Shown: positions 1 through 13,153, numbered from the stretch's first letter. The stretch: DNA of 64,000 bases from Achromobacter denitrificans NBRC 15125 (GCF_001571365.1 NZ_BCTQ01000011.1:1-64000), one strand, 5' to 3'. The notes: generated from the letters alone by a model not told the origin. Numbers and translations: made by a program.

Positions 1-14
1 ACGTCCTGGTTCAT
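1..14 (-). CDS. Start of next gene in glg operon (partial, probably glgB)
   Basis: An ATG on the minus strand at 14..12 overlaps the TGA stop of the treS-mak gene (13..11) in an ATGA arrangement, and a GGAGAACGCC Shine-Dalgarno-like stretch lies just before it. Only the first four codons (M-N-Q-D) lie in the window. In GlgE-pathway operons the gene after treS/mak is usually glgB, the 1,4-alpha-glucan branching enzyme; that identity is inferred from position alone. Confidence 0.5.
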
Positions 15-3000
15 GGCGTTCTCCCTTCCGCGTCGATCGCGGCCGAAAGCAGGAGGTGGCGGGCCAGTTCGGTCAAGGCGCACAGCGGAATCGAGATCCA
101 GTCGGGGCGGTGGGCCGCTTCGTAGCTGACCTCATAGGCGGCTTTCTCCAGCTGGGCCAGGGCCAGCAGCGAGGCCTCCTGGTCTTCCGGCGGGATCAGC
201 ACGGAGGCGCGGGCGTCGCGGTAGCCTTGCAGGAAGGCTTCGGCGGCGCGCTGCCGGAAGCGCGCCAGCAGCGCGTCGCGCAGTTCCGCGGCCGCCGCCG
301 GGGCGCCGGGCGTCTCGCCCGCGCCGGCATTGGCGTCCGCGGGGCCGCCGATGGCGTCGGTGCGCGCCATGGTTGCGGCGGCGTAGTCGAACGAGCGCAG
401 CATGCCCGCCACGTCGCGGTAGGGCGAGGCGAGGGCGCGGCGCGACTTGAGGCTGCTGGCGGGCTCTCCCTCGAAATCGATGAGGTAGGCGTCGGCCTGC
501 GCCACCAGCACCTGGCCCAGGTGGAAGTCGCCGTGGGTGCGCAGGCACAGGGCGCCGGTTTCGGCCTGGGCCATGGCGGCCACGCGAGCCGCCAGGCGGG
601 CTTGATGCTCGAAGTACCATTCCGCGCACGCCCGCGACGGGGCTTCCAGCTTGTCGTAGCGGGCGCGCAGCGCCTGTTCCGCGCGGTCCAGCAGGCGCTG
701 GACGTGGCGGGCGCGGGCATCGGCATCCGTCTGGCTGGCGCGGCGCGGCCGGAAGGCCGGATCGTCAGTAGGCTGTGCCAGCACCGCATGCATCTGCGCC
801 AGGCGCTCGCCAATGGTCGCCGCCATGGCGGCGTACCCCTGCAGGCTTTCCTCGAACTCGGCCGGCCCCTGCCCGACCAGCAGGGCGTTGGCCAGCGTGC
901 GTTTCAGCGTGTCCAGCGTCCAGCTCCAGGCGTCTCCTTCGTTGGCCACGTACTGGTGCGCGACCGCCAGGGTGTGGATCACGCCGTCCGCGTCCTCGCG
1001 CTGCACTTCGCCCAGCAGGGCCGGCACGTTGGCGTAGCCCGCGCGGGTCAGGTAGCGGGTCATCTCGGCCTCGGGCGACCCGCCGGCCTGCACGGCGCGG
1101 ATCAGCTTCAGGATGAGCTGGCCGCCGACGATGACCGAGCTGTTCGATTGTTCGGCCGTGAGCCATTGCAGTTCGGCGTCCGGGGCGATCTCCAGGCCGG
1201 CCAGGCCGGCTTCGGGCAGAAAGCGGATGACGCCGGGCTTGTCGCCGGGCTTGCCGCCGCTGCGGCCATCCAGTTCGGCGCCGGCGCGCAGCGCTTGCAA
1301 CACGCCCCGCACGAAGCCCGGCTCAAGAAAGGCGTCGGCCAGCAGACCCACCTCGGCGCCGCGCCGCACGCGGGCGATGGCGTACTGGATGACGGCGCTC
1401 TCGTCCCACGAGAGCACGAACGGCGCCTGCGCGCGCAGGCCGCTCACGCCGTCCTCGGGTTCGATCTCGGCCCAGTAATACTCGCCCTCAGCGGCCCGGA
1501 ACGGGGTGGCGTAAGCCAGGCGGGCGCGGGCGGGCGGCTCGCTCGCCGGATACCAGCGCTGGCGCGCCAGGTACTGCGGCAGGATCTCCCTTTCCAGCGT
1601 TTCGCGCGAGGCATCGGTCAGCGCGGCGCCGCCGCGCGCGCGCAGCACCAGCGTGATGAACTCGGGCATCTGCGCGGGCAGGGTGGCGTGCCAGTCCGGC
1701 GGGGCGGCGTCCACGCTCAGGTCCATCCAGTAGAACGCGTAGGGCGGCAAGGTCAGGAGATAGGGCAGCTCGCCGATGGCCGGGAACGGCGTGCCGCCCA
1801 GCATTTCGACGGGCACGCGGCCGGCGAATTCCTGCAGCGGCAGCTCGACCGGCTGCGCGGCGTTGGAGAGGTTCGCCACGCACAGGATGGTCGTGTCCTG
1901 CCATTGGCGCAGGTAGGCGAGGATCTTGCGGTTGCCGGCGACGATGAAGCGCAGCGAGCCGCGTCCGAAGGCGCGGCTCTGGCGGCGCTGGGCCAGCAGG
2001 CGGCGGGTCCAGTTCAGCAGCGAATGCGGATCGCGCTGCTGCGCTTCGACGTTGACCGCCTCATAGCCGTAGAGCGGCCCCATCAGCACCGGCAGCGGCA
2101 GCCGTTCGGGATCGGCGCGCGAAAAGCCGCCGTTGCGGTCGGGCGACCACTGCATCGGGGTGCGCACGCCGTCGCGGTCGCCCAGGTGCACGTTGTCGCC
2201 CATGCCGAGCTCGTCGCCGTAGTAGAGCACCGGCGTGCCGGGCATGGACAGGAGCAGGCTGTTCATCAGTTCCACGCGGCGGCGGTCGCGTTCCAGCAAC
2301 GGCGCCAGGCGCCGCCGGATGCCCAGGTTGATGCGGGCGCGCGGATCGGCCGCGTACACGTTCCACAGGTAATCGCGCTCGCGGCTGGTCACCATTTCCA
2401 GCGTCAGTTCGTCATGGTTGCGCAGGAAGATGGCCCACTGGCACGAGGCCGGGATGTCCGGCGTCTGGCGGATGATGTCGGTGATGGGAAAGCGGTCTTC
2501 CTGCGCGATCGCCATGTACATGCGCGGCATCAGCGGGAAATGGAAGGACATATGGCATTCGTCGCCCGCGCCGAAGTACTCCTGCGCGTCCTCCGGCCAT
2601 TGGTTGGCCTCGGCCAGCAGCAGGCATTGCGGATACTCGGCGTCGATCACCGCGCGGATCTGCTTGAGCACCTGGTGCGTCTCGGGCAGATTCTCGTTGT
2701 TCGTGCCTTCGCGCTCCACCAGGTAGGGCACCGCGTCCAGGCGCAGCCCGTCCACGCCCATGTCCAGCCAATACCGCATGACCGACAGCACCTCCTTCAG
2801 CACCTGGGGGTTGTCATAGTTCAGGTCCGGCTGGTGCGAGTAGAAGCGGTGCCAGAAGTAGGCATTGGCGACGGGGTCCCAGGTCCAGTTCGATTTCTCG
2901 GTATCGCAGAAGATGATGCGCGTGTCGGCGTAGGCCTTGTCGTTGTCGGACCAGACGTAAAAGTTGCGGGCCGCGGAGCCCGGCCGGGCGGCGCGGGCGC

Positions 3001-3364
3001 GCTGGAACCACGGGTGCTGGTCGGAAGTGTGGTTGACGACCAGCTCGGTGATGACGCGCAGGCCGCGCGCATGCGCCGCCCGGATCAGTTTGCGCACGTC
3101 GGCCACGGTGCCGTAGTCGGGGTGCACGCCGCGGTAGTCGGCGATGTCGTAGCCGTCGTCGCGGCGCGGCGAGGGATAGAAGGGCAGCAGCCAGATCGTG
3201 TTGACGCCCAGGTTGGCGATGTAGTCCAGCTTGGAGACGAGGCCGGGCAGGTCGCCGACGCCGTCGTCGTTCGAGTCGAAGAAGGACTTGACGTGCAACT
3301 GGTAGATGACCGCATCCTTGTACCAGAGGCCGTCGTCCTGGATGGGCTGGGTTTCGCTGATCAT
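11..3364 (-). CDS. treS: Trehalose synthase / maltokinase fusion (TreS-Mak)
   Basis: The 1117-residue bifunctional cytoplasmic enzyme should isomerise trehalose to maltose (TreS, GH13) and phosphorylate maltose to maltose-1-phosphate (Mak/Pep2). The N-terminal half (about 1-550) has GH13 motifs: GYDIADY, the nucleophile region GLRLDAVPYL, the acid LLLAEANQW and FLRNHDELTLEM. The C-terminal part (about 590-1117) is a maltokinase with the phosphotransferase-like HGDFHLGQ catalytic loop and the metal-binding DFEGEP. Lengths match two family proteins joined end to end. It lies 16 bp after glgE and overlaps the next gene by ATGA, so all are probably one transcript. Maltose-1-phosphate made here would feed GlgE. 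Confidence 0.95.
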   Translation of the reverse strand: MISETQPIQDDGLWYKDAVIYQLHVKSFFDSNDDGVGDLPGLVSKLDYIANLGVNTIWLLPFYPSPRRDDGYDIADYRGVHPDYGTVADVRKLIRAAHARGLRVITELVVNHTSDQHPWFQRARAARPGSAARNFYVWSDNDKAYADTRIIFCDTEKSNWTWDPVANAYFWHRFYSHQPDLNYDNPQVLKEVLSVMRYWLDMGVDGLRLDAVPYLVEREGTNNENLPETHQVLKQIRAVIDAEYPQCLLLAEANQWPEDAQEYFGAGDECHMSFHFPLMPRMYMAIAQEDRFPITDIIRQTPDIPASCQWAIFLRNHDELTLEMVTSRERDYLWNVYAADPRARINLGIRRRLAPLLERDRRRVELMNSLLLSMPGTPVLYYGDELGMGDNVHLGDRDGVRTPMQWSPDRNGGFSRADPERLPLPVLMGPLYGYEAVNVEAQQRDPHSLLNWTRRLLAQRRQSRAFGRGSLRFIVAGNRKILAYLRQWQDTTILCVANLSNAAQPVELPLQEFAGRVPVEMLGGTPFPAIGELPYLLTLPPYAFYWMDLSVDAAPPDWHATLPAQMPEFITLVLRARGGAALTDASRETLEREILPQYLARQRWYPASEPPARARLAYATPFRAAEGEYYWAEIEPEDGVSGLRAQAPFVLSWDESAVIQYAIARVRRGAEVGLLADAFLEPGFVRGVLQALRAGAELDGRSGGKPGDKPGVIRFLPEAGLAGLEIAPDAELQWLTAEQSNSSVIVGGQLILKLIRAVQAGGSPEAEMTRYLTRAGYANVPALLGEVQREDADGVIHTLAVAHQYVANEGDAWSWTLDTLKRTLANALLVGQGPAEFEESLQGYAAMAATIGERLAQMHAVLAQPTDDPAFRPRRASQTDADARARHVQRLLDRAEQALRARYDKLEAPSRACAEWYFEHQARLAARVAAMAQAETGALCLRTHGDFHLGQVLVAQADAYLIDFEGEPASSLKSRRALASPYRDVAGMLRSFDYAAATMARTDAIGGPADANAGAGETPGAPAAAAELRDALLARFRQRAAEAFLQGYRDARASVLIPPEDQEASLLALAQLEKAAYEVSYEAAHRPDWISIPLCALTELARHLLLSAAIDAEGRTP

Positions 3365-3380
3365 GGCAGGGAATTCGGTG

Positions 3381-6647
<3,267 letters not shown>

Positions 6648-6658
6648 CGCTACCCTCC

Positions 6659-8224
6659 CTACACGGGCGCCGGCATGGCGCCGCCCGAGCGTTGCCGCGC
6701 CGCCGGCGGAGCGGCGCCGATGGCACGCTCCGCGCGCGCCGGCACGGCGTCGTGGGTGTCCGGGTCCGCCAGCGAGCGGTACAGGCTGGCGTACAGCCCG
6801 ATGGCGGAACGCCAGCCGAAGTCGGCGCTCATGGCGTTGCGCTGCATCGTCCGCCACAGCATGGCGTGGCCCCGCAGATGCACCGCGCGCGTGATGGCCT
6901 CGCACATGGCGGCGGGGCTGTCGCCGTCGAACAGCAGGCCGTTGGCGGATGCCATTGCCGACAGCGGGGCGCGCGGTCCGGGGTCCTCGATGGTGTCGGC
7001 CATGCCGCCGACCCGCGAGCCGATCGGCAGCGCGCCGTAACGCATGGCATACAGCGGCGTCAGGCCGAAGGGCTCGAAGCGGCTGGCGTGCAGCAGGATG
7101 TCGGCGCCGGCATGCAGGCGGTGGGCCGCCGCCTCGTCATAGCCGATGTGGGCGGCGCAACGTCCCGGATAGCGGTCCGCCAGCGCTTGCAGGGCCTGTT
7201 CGAGGCCGTGGTCGCCCTGGCCCAGGATCGCGACCTGCAGCCCAGGGTGGCGTTCCAGCGCGTCGGGCAGGGCCTGCGCGGCCACGTCGGCCATTTTCTG
7301 TTCGGTCAGGCGGTTGCCCATGGCCATCAGCGTCACGCCCGCATCCACGTCCAGGCCGAACTCCCGTTGCAGCGCGGCCTTGCAGCGGGCCTTGTTGGCC
7401 AGTTCGCGGACCGAAAAGCGCAGTGTGCCCAGGTGCGGATCGCGGGCGGGATTCCACAGGATGTTGTCGATGCCGTTGGGAATCGGCAGCAGGTCGTCGG
7501 CGCGGCGGCGCAGCAAATCGTCCAGCCCGCAGCCGAAGGCGGGCGTCATGATTTCACGCGCATAGGTATGGCTGACGGTGGTGACGCGGTCGGCATAGCG
7601 GATGCCGGCCTTGAGGAAATTCAACTGGCCCCAGGCGCCCACGCTCTCGCTGCCGCGGTAGCGCTCGGGGATGCCCAGGTCCGCCGCGCACTCCATCGGG
7701 AACCGGCCCTGGAAGGCAAGGTTGTGGATGGTCATGACGCTGCGCACGTCATGCAGGCCCTGGGCGCGCAGCAACAGCGGCACCAGACCCGCATGCCAGT
7801 CGTGGGCGTGCACCAGCGTAGGGTGCAGGACGCCGGGCAGGCCGCCCGCGACGCGCGCCGCCGCATGGGCCAGCGCCGCGTAGCGCAGCGCGCTGTCGGC
7901 ATACTCGCGGCCCTGTTCATCGAGATAGATGCCGGCGCGGTCGTACAGCGCGTCGTTCTCCAGCAAGAGGAAATCCAGGCCGGATTGCGGGCATCTGCCG
8001 GCGATCAGGCGCGCATCGCCGCCCGGCAGGCCGGGCAGCTCGGCAACCAGCCGGACGCGCTCCAGGCGCTCGCGCACGCCCCGGTAGGCGGGCAGCAGCA
8101 CGGCCAGCGGCAGGCCCGCCTGCGCCAACGCGCGGGCCATACCCGTGATGGCGTCCCCAAGGCCGCCCGTCTTGGCCAGTGGAAAGGCTTCGCCCGCCAC
8201 TATCAGGATTCTCGTTTTGGCCAT
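6659..8224 (-). CDS. glgA: Glycogen synthase GlgA (GT5)
   Basis: The 521-residue glycosyltransferase starts MAKTRILIVAGEAF and carries the ADP-glucose binding KTGGL motif at residues 18-22, as in GlgA/starch synthases; the C-terminal GT-B half includes SRFEPFGLTPLYAMRYG. It should transfer glucose from ADP-glucose to glucan, or, as the actinobacterial GlgM does, to glucose-1-phosphate to make maltose-1-phosphate. The ATG at 8224 has GGGAG upstream; the frame is open for 43 more codons but without family similarity. It is the first gene of the operon leading to glgE and treS-mak. The 222 bp gap before the divergent TPP-enzyme gene should hold both promoters. Confidence 0.95.
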   Translation of the reverse strand: MAKTRILIVAGEAFPLAKTGGLGDAITGMARALAQAGLPLAVLLPAYRGVRERLERVRLVAELPGLPGGDARLIAGRCPQSGLDFLLLENDALYDRAGIYLDEQGREYADSALRYAALAHAAARVAGGLPGVLHPTLVHAHDWHAGLVPLLLRAQGLHDVRSVMTIHNLAFQGRFPMECAADLGIPERYRGSESVGAWGQLNFLKAGIRYADRVTTVSHTYAREIMTPAFGCGLDDLLRRRADDLLPIPNGIDNILWNPARDPHLGTLRFSVRELANKARCKAALQREFGLDVDAGVTLMAMGNRLTEQKMADVAAQALPDALERHPGLQVAILGQGDHGLEQALQALADRYPGRCAAHIGYDEAAAHRLHAGADILLHASRFEPFGLTPLYAMRYGALPIGSRVGGMADTIEDPGPRAPLSAMASANGLLFDGDSPAAMCEAITRAVHLRGHAMLWRTMQRNAMSADFGWRSAIGLYASLYRSLADPDTHDAVPARAERAIGAAPPAARQRSGGAMPAPV

Positions 8225-8446
8225 GCCTGCTCCCGGTGAGTTGCGGGGCGCCGGGAAAAAAGCGACGCGTCCGCCGAAGCTTTGCAAGGCGCAAGTGCCG
8301 TGCCCAAACCTCGCGCCCGGATGGTGCGCGCGCCGATTTCCGGGCGCGGGCATGGGGCTTGCTGTCCCTTTCTCCCATGGCCGCGGGCCGCAACGGGCCC
8401 CAAATAGCTAACGGAAGTCACGCTAGTAACGTAACGGGAGCAAAGT

Positions 8447-10219
8447 ATGAAAACAGTGTCGGACTTCGTCCTCGAAAGGCTATCCCAATGGGGGGTCAGA
8501 AGGGTCTACGGCTATCCCGGCGACGGGATCAACGGCCTGATAGGCGCCTTCGGCCGGACGGAAGCGCCGCTGGAATTCATACAGACCCGCCACGAGGAAA
8601 GCGCCGCCTTCATGGCCTGCGCGCACGCGAAGTTCACCGGACAGGTGGGCGTGTGCCTGGCGACCTCGGGGCCCGGCGCCATCCACCTGCTCAACGGCCT
8701 GTACGACGCCAAGCTGGATCACCAGCCCGTGGTGGCGCTGGTGGGCCAGCAGGCCCGCAGCGCGCTGGGCGGCGATTACCAGCAGGAAGTCGACCTGATC
8801 AGCCTGTTCAAGGACGTGGCGCACGATTTCGTGCATATGGCCGCGAGCGCCGAACAGGCGCGCCACATGATCGATCGCGCCTTGCGCATCGCGATGGAGC
8901 GGCGCGCGGTTACCTGCGTCATTTTTCCAAACGATGTGCAGGATTTGCCGGCGGTCGAAACCCCGCCGCGCGAACACGGCACCGTGCGCACCGGCATCGG
9001 CCTGACGTCGCATGCGGGCGTGCCCGGCGAGGCGGCGCTGCGCAATGCGGCCGATATCCTGAACCGCGGAGAGCGGGTCGCCGTGCTGGTGGGCGCGGGC
9101 GCGCTCGACGCCGGCGCCGAAGTCCGCGAAGTGGCCGAACGCCTGGGCGCCGGCGTGGCCAAGGCCCTGCTGGGCAAGGCGGTGCTGCCCGACGCGCTGC
9201 CTTACGTCACGGGCTGCATCGGCCTGCTCGGCACCCAGCCCAGCTGGGACATGATGAACGAGTGCGACACGCTGCTGATGGTGGGCACCTCGTTCCCGTA
9301 CGCCGAGTTCCTGCCGCAGGACGGGCAGGCGAGGGCGGTGCAGATCGATCGCGACGGGCGCAAGCTCAGCCTGCGCTATCCGGTCGAACTGGGTTTGGTC
9401 GGAGACAGCCGGCTGACGCTGCAGGCGCTGCTGCCGATGCTCGAACGCAAGACCGCGCGGCGCTGGCGCGAGCGCATCGAGAAGCAGGTGGCGCGCTGGC
9501 GCCAGACCGTGCGCGAACGCGCCATGGTCGATGCCCGGCCGCTCAATCCGCAGCGCCCCTTCCTGGAGTTGTCCCAACGCCTGCCGCCGCAGAGCATCAT
9601 CACCTGCGATTCGGGCTCGGCCGCCAACTGGTATGCGCGCGACGTGGATCTGCAGGAAGGCATGATGGCCTCCGTGTCGGGCGGCCTGGCCACGATGGGC
9701 TGCGGCGTGCCTTACGCGCTCGCGGCCAAGCTGGCCCATCCCGAGCGGCCCGTGATCGCCCTGGTGGGCGACGGCGCGATGCAGATGCTGGGCATCAACG
9801 AATTGATCACCATCGCCCATCGCTGGAAGGACTGGGCCGATCCGAGGTTGATCGTCATGGTGCTGAACAACGGCGACCTGAACCTGGTGACCTGGGAGCA
9901 GCGCGTCATGGGCGGCGACCCGCGCTTCGCGGATTCCCAATGGCTGCCCTCGTTCTCCTATGCCGAGTACGGCCGCCTGCTGGGCCTGGAGGGCGTGCGC
10001 GTGGACAGCCCGGACGCGGTCGGCCCCGCCTGGGACCGCGCGCTGGCCGCCGCCAGGCCCGTGGTGCTGGAGATGGTGACCGACCCCGAGATGCCTCCCT
10101 TGCCCCCGCACATACCGGCCAAGCAGGTCGGGGCCTACCTGCGCGCGCTGCGCAAGGAAGACGCGGCGGCGGGCGGCGCGGCGCTGCGCGCCACGATCAA
10201 GCAATGGTGGGCGGGCTGA
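8447..10219 (+). CDS. TPP-dependent enzyme, pyruvate oxidase/dehydrogenase (quinone)-like
   Basis: The 590-residue protein has the three-domain layout of the acetolactate synthase/pyruvate oxidase family. The cofactor-activating Glu is in RHEESAAFM (Glu50), and the TPP/Mg motif runs from GDGAMQMLG to LNNGDLN in the C-terminal domain. The start YGYPGDGINGL and overall length fit PoxB-like 'thiamine pyrophosphate-requiring' proteins rather than anabolic IlvB, and there is no small subunit gene nearby. A GGGAG precedes the ATG. The substrate is not certain; pyruvate with electron transfer to quinone is the family's common role. It opens a co-directional run with two small stress-type proteins. 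Confidence 0.85.
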   Translation: MKTVSDFVLERLSQWGVRRVYGYPGDGINGLIGAFGRTEAPLEFIQTRHEESAAFMACAHAKFTGQVGVCLATSGPGAIHLLNGLYDAKLDHQPVVALVGQQARSALGGDYQQEVDLISLFKDVAHDFVHMAASAEQARHMIDRALRIAMERRAVTCVIFPNDVQDLPAVETPPREHGTVRTGIGLTSHAGVPGEAALRNAADILNRGERVAVLVGAGALDAGAEVREVAERLGAGVAKALLGKAVLPDALPYVTGCIGLLGTQPSWDMMNECDTLLMVGTSFPYAEFLPQDGQARAVQIDRDGRKLSLRYPVELGLVGDSRLTLQALLPMLERKTARRWRERIEKQVARWRQTVRERAMVDARPLNPQRPFLELSQRLPPQSIITCDSGSAANWYARDVDLQEGMMASVSGGLATMGCGVPYALAAKLAHPERPVIALVGDGAMQMLGINELITIAHRWKDWADPRLIVMVLNNGDLNLVTWEQRVMGGDPRFADSQWLPSFSYAEYGRLLGLEGVRVDSPDAVGPAWDRALAAARPVVLEMVTDPEMPPLPPHIPAKQVGAYLRALRKEDAAAGGAALRATIKQWWAG

Positions 10220-10274
10220 AGCCGGGCCCGCCCACGCCAGTTTCCAGGGTTTGCAACCCATTCAGGAGTCCATC

Positions 10275-10562
10275 ATGGCCAAGCCCCCATCGCCCACGCC
10301 GTCCCAGCCGGGACAAGGCAATCTGCCGTTCCCGGACCAGAGCCCGGCCGAGCAGCCGCCGCCCGACCCGGCGGGCCGCAAGCCCGACAAGAACGGCCAC
10401 TGGCCGCCCGACAGCCTGCCCAATCCCTTGCCCGGACTGGATCCGCAACAGACCCCGGGCATAGACCGGCTCTCGGGCACGGCGCTTGCGGATGCCATCC
10501 GCGTCCGCGCCGGACAGGGCTGGAAGCGGACTTTTTCAAGGAGACCTTATGAGCAAGCATGA
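10275..10562 (+). CDS. Small proline-rich hypothetical protein
   Basis: This 95-residue protein is dominated by Pro, Gly, Gln and Asp over its first 70 residues and is probably disordered; there is no signal peptide or membrane segment. CAGGAG lies 8 bases before the ATG at 10275. It ends inside the next gene, overlapping its first 14 bases in another frame, and the SD of that gene lies within this one, so the two are probably translationally linked. I do not recognise a function. Position between a pyruvate-oxidase-like enzyme and a DUF883 protein suggests a stress or stationary-phase set, which is only inference. Confidence 0.6.
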   Translation: MAKPPSPTPSQPGQGNLPFPDQSPAEQPPPDPAGRKPDKNGHWPPDSLPNPLPGLDPQQTPGIDRLSGTALADAIRVRAGQGWKRTFSRRPYEQA

Positions 10563-10887
10563 ACGATTGCGCGACATGTTCCATCCGGCGGACAGCTCCG
10601 CGCGCACCATCCGGGAACTGATCTCCGGGACGGAAGCGCTTTTGCGCAGCACGGCCAGTTACGGTGGCTCCGAGATCGAATCCGCGCGCGACCGGCTCAA
10701 GCAGCAGCTGGAGGCCGCGCGCGAACAGGCGAAGGGCTGGGAGCGGGTGGCCTGGGAACGCGCCAAGGACGCCTCGCACGCGGCGGATGAATACGTGCAC
10801 GAGAACGCCTGGAAAAGCGTGGCCGGCGCGGCGCTGATCGGCCTGCTGGCCGGCGCCTGCCTGATGTCCGACCACTGGCGCCGCTGA
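10549..10887 (+). CDS. DUF883/ElaB-YqjD family membrane-anchored protein
   Basis: The 112-residue protein starts MSKHERLRDMF behind an AAGGAGACC Shine-Dalgarno. The central part is a long amphipathic helix rich in Arg, Glu, Gln and Ala. The C-terminal end has the family's single hydrophobic segment (AGAALIGLLAGACLM) followed by basic residues. E. coli relatives ElaB and YqjD are stationary-phase inner-membrane proteins, YqjD being ribosome-associated; the same role is inferred here. The start lies inside the preceding small gene. Confidence 0.82.
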   Translation: MSKHERLRDMFHPADSSARTIRELISGTEALLRSTASYGGSEIESARDRLKQQLEAAREQAKGWERVAWERAKDASHAADEYVHENAWKSVAGAALIGLLAGACLMSDHWRR

Positions 10888-11019
10888 GGGCGCCTCATCC
10901 TTTTTGCCCATTGATGATCCGTCACGGATCCAGGACGATGCACAGGTTGTGCCGGGCGCAAGGCTTCGCGAGGGCGGGGCCGGGAGTACCGGTCCCACCC
11001 CTCACTTCGGGAGCGCACG

Positions 11020-12129
11020 ATGAGCATGAACGCGGTCGCGCCGGGCCGCCGGTCGCCCTGGGGCAACGCCCTGGGCGTGCTGGTCCTGCTCGCGGCGGTG
11101 GCGGCCGTGCTGGCCTTCGCCGCCGTGCGCATCGCGGAGCAGCGCATCGCCAACATGCTGGGGCCGCGCGGCCAGGTGGCGGACGTCCGGGTCGGATTCA
11201 CCCAGGTGGTGCTCACCGACGTGATCGTGAGCGGCGCGACCGGCCAGGCGGATGCGCGCGCCAGCCGCGTCGTGCTGGAACCGGAGTGGTCCTCGCTGCT
11301 GGGCCAGGAAACCGTATTCAAGCGGGTGGTGGTCGAAGGATTCGACTTCGCGGTCGTGCGCGAGGCCAACGGCGATATGAACATCGCCCCGGCCCTGCAG
11401 GCCGCGCTGCGCACCGGTGAGCGCGGCCAGGGTCGCGCGGCCCGGGGCAACACCATACACGTCGCCGACCTGCAACTGCGCGACGGCAAACTGGTGTTCG
11501 AGGATGCCGCCATCTCCCGGCCGCCCCATAAAATCCCGTTCACGAGCGTGCAGGCGCGCCTGCATCCCATGGCCATTCCCGGCGACGGCACCCGCAGCGA
11601 GATGGAATTCAGCGGCAACCTGGACGAGGACCGCGGCGTCAAGAGCGTGGTGCGGGCGCAGGGCTGGCTGGTGGTGGGCGGAACGGACGCGGACATGACC
11701 GTCTCGGTGCGGAATATGGGCATCCGTCACGCGGCTCCCTATCTGGCCGAGAATGGCGCCGGATCGCTGGCCGCCGGCACGATGGACCTGGATATGAAAA
11801 CCGCCATCGCCGACCGCGAGCTTCGGGCCTCGGGCACCGTGGCCCTGCATGGCCTGAAATTCAGCGGCGACGGCTCGCTGTTCTCCTTGCCGCGCAAGGC
11901 CGTGCTGGCGGCCCTGAAGGACAACACCGGCGTGCTGCGCTTCAATTTCGCGCTGGCCGGAAACCTGGACAACCCCAAGTTCTCGGTCACTCGCGGCTTC
12001 TCGGCGCAGGTGGCCCAGGGCTTCGCGCATGCTGTCGGGGTGGGCGCGGAAGGGGCGGCCGAAGGCGTGACCGGCGCGGTGAAGGAGCTGGGGAACGCGC
12101 TGTCGGACCTGCTCAGTCCCAAGCCCTGA
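11020..12129 (+). CDS. AsmA-like / DUF748-type inner-membrane protein
   Basis: The 369-residue protein has one N-terminal membrane anchor (about residues 15-37, LGVLVLLAAVAAVLAF) followed by a long periplasmic region. The pattern ADVRVGFTQVVLTDVIVSGATG, then repeated beta-strand blocks (VVVEGFDFAVVREANGDMNIAPAL; LQLRDGKLVFEDAAI), is typical of AsmA/DUF748 proteins, which are implicated in outer-membrane assembly and lipid transport. GGGAGCGCACG precedes the ATG. The 3' end overlaps the convergent ybhN-like gene by 17 bp, so no separate terminator exists between them. Confidence 0.75.
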   Translation: MSMNAVAPGRRSPWGNALGVLVLLAAVAAVLAFAAVRIAEQRIANMLGPRGQVADVRVGFTQVVLTDVIVSGATGQADARASRVVLEPEWSSLLGQETVFKRVVVEGFDFAVVREANGDMNIAPALQAALRTGERGQGRAARGNTIHVADLQLRDGKLVFEDAAISRPPHKIPFTSVQARLHPMAIPGDGTRSEMEFSGNLDEDRGVKSVVRAQGWLVVGGTDADMTVSVRNMGIRHAAPYLAENGAGSLAAGTMDLDMKTAIADRELRASGTVALHGLKFSGDGSLFSLPRKAVLAALKDNTGVLRFNFALAGNLDNPKFSVTRGFSAQVAQGFAHAVGVGAEGAAEGVTGAVKELGNALSDLLSPKP

Positions 12130-13153
12130 ACGCCTGGCCGGCCTGCTTTTCCGGCCCCGACGGCGGCTTGGCGGCTGCCGCCGTCGTCTGGGGGGCACGC
12201 CGCCGGTGCCGCAGACGCCATTCCATGATCAGGAAGGCCAGCAAGGCCAGGCACAGCGGCGCGAAGGCATACAGCGCCCGGTAGGCGAGCGCCGCGCCCA
12301 GGACCTCCGGCGCTGGAATGCGGGGCGCCAGCGCCGCCACGAAAATCGCTTCCGTCGTGCCCAGCCCGCCCGGCACCCGAATGATCACCGCGGCGAAGCT
12401 TGTGCACATCAGCACGCCCAGCACCGCCGGATAGCTCGCTTTGCCTTGCAGCAACACGTAGACAATGGCGCCCATGATGGCCCAGGATGTGGCGGCCACC
12501 GCGCTCTGCGCCAGCGCCATGCCGGTCCCGGGCAGGGCCGCGTGCTGGCCCATCCAGGTCCAGGTCCGGCGCCGCGACAGGGCGCAGAAGGCGAGGTAGG
12601 CCGCGGCCAGCGCCAGCATCGCCACCCCCGCCAGCCGCAGCACGGCCGTGCCCACGCCCCAGCCTTCCGGCACGGGCACGCTGCCCAGGGCGAGGAGGGC
12701 GCCGGCCAGCCAGCCGTAGCCGATCCAGTTCGACGCGGCCGAGAACAGCGCCACGCGGGTGGCGACCGACTTGCGGCAACCCAGCCGGGCATACAGGCGC
12801 AGCCGCGCGCCCAGTCCGCCCAGCAGCACGCCGAGATTGAGGTTCAGCGCGTAGCTCGTCATCGCCACGCCCAGCACCTTGGGCCAGGGCAGGGTGTGAT
12901 GCGTATAGCGCTTGGCCAGAAGGTCCAGGGCGCCGTAGGCGAGATAGCCCGCGACCACCAGCCCCGAGGCCAGGGCGATGCTGCCGCCGGGAATCCGGCG
13001 CATCGACACCCAGACCTGCGGCCAGTCCACGCTTCGGCCAAAATGGATCAGCAGGGCCGCCACCACCACCAGCACCAGGGCCGGCAGGATGCGCTTGAGC
13101 CGGGGCCAGCGGTGCCGCAAGGCCCGCGTCAGGGAAGATCGGAACACTCTCAT
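12113..13153 (-). CDS. ybhN: YbhN/UPF0104 lysylphosphatidylglycerol synthase TM-region family protein
   Basis: The 346-residue inner-membrane protein has about eight hydrophobic segments and the family's RVPGGLGTTEAIFVA block near residue 260. The family shares the flippase-like membrane region of MprF but lacks its transferase domain; the substrate in proteobacteria is not known. The ATG at 13153 overlaps the clsB stop as ATGA. With clsB and the endonuclease-fold gene upstream it reproduces the E. coli ybhP-clsB(ybhO)-ybhN order, so a role linked to phospholipid handling is likely but inferred from context. Confidence 0.85.
   Translation of the reverse strand: MRVFRSSLTRALRHRWPRLKRILPALVLVVVAALLIHFGRSVDWPQVWVSMRRIPGGSIALASGLVVAGYLAYGALDLLAKRYTHHTLPWPKVLGVAMTSYALNLNLGVLLGGLGARLRLYARLGCRKSVATRVALFSAASNWIGYGWLAGALLALGSVPVPEGWGVGTAVLRLAGVAMLALAAAYLAFCALSRRRTWTWMGQHAALPGTGMALAQSAVAATSWAIMGAIVYVLLQGKASYPAVLGVLMCTSFAAVIIRVPGGLGTTEAIFVAALAPRIPAPEVLGAALAYRALYAFAPLCLALLAFLIMEWRLRHRRRAPQTTAAAAKPPSGPEKQAGQAFRAWD

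Noticed and set aside
6648..6905. N-terminal extension of glgE into glgA
   Set aside because: The 86 extra residues are Arg/His-rich, overlap glgA and have no SD; GTG 6647 has GGAGGG just upstream.
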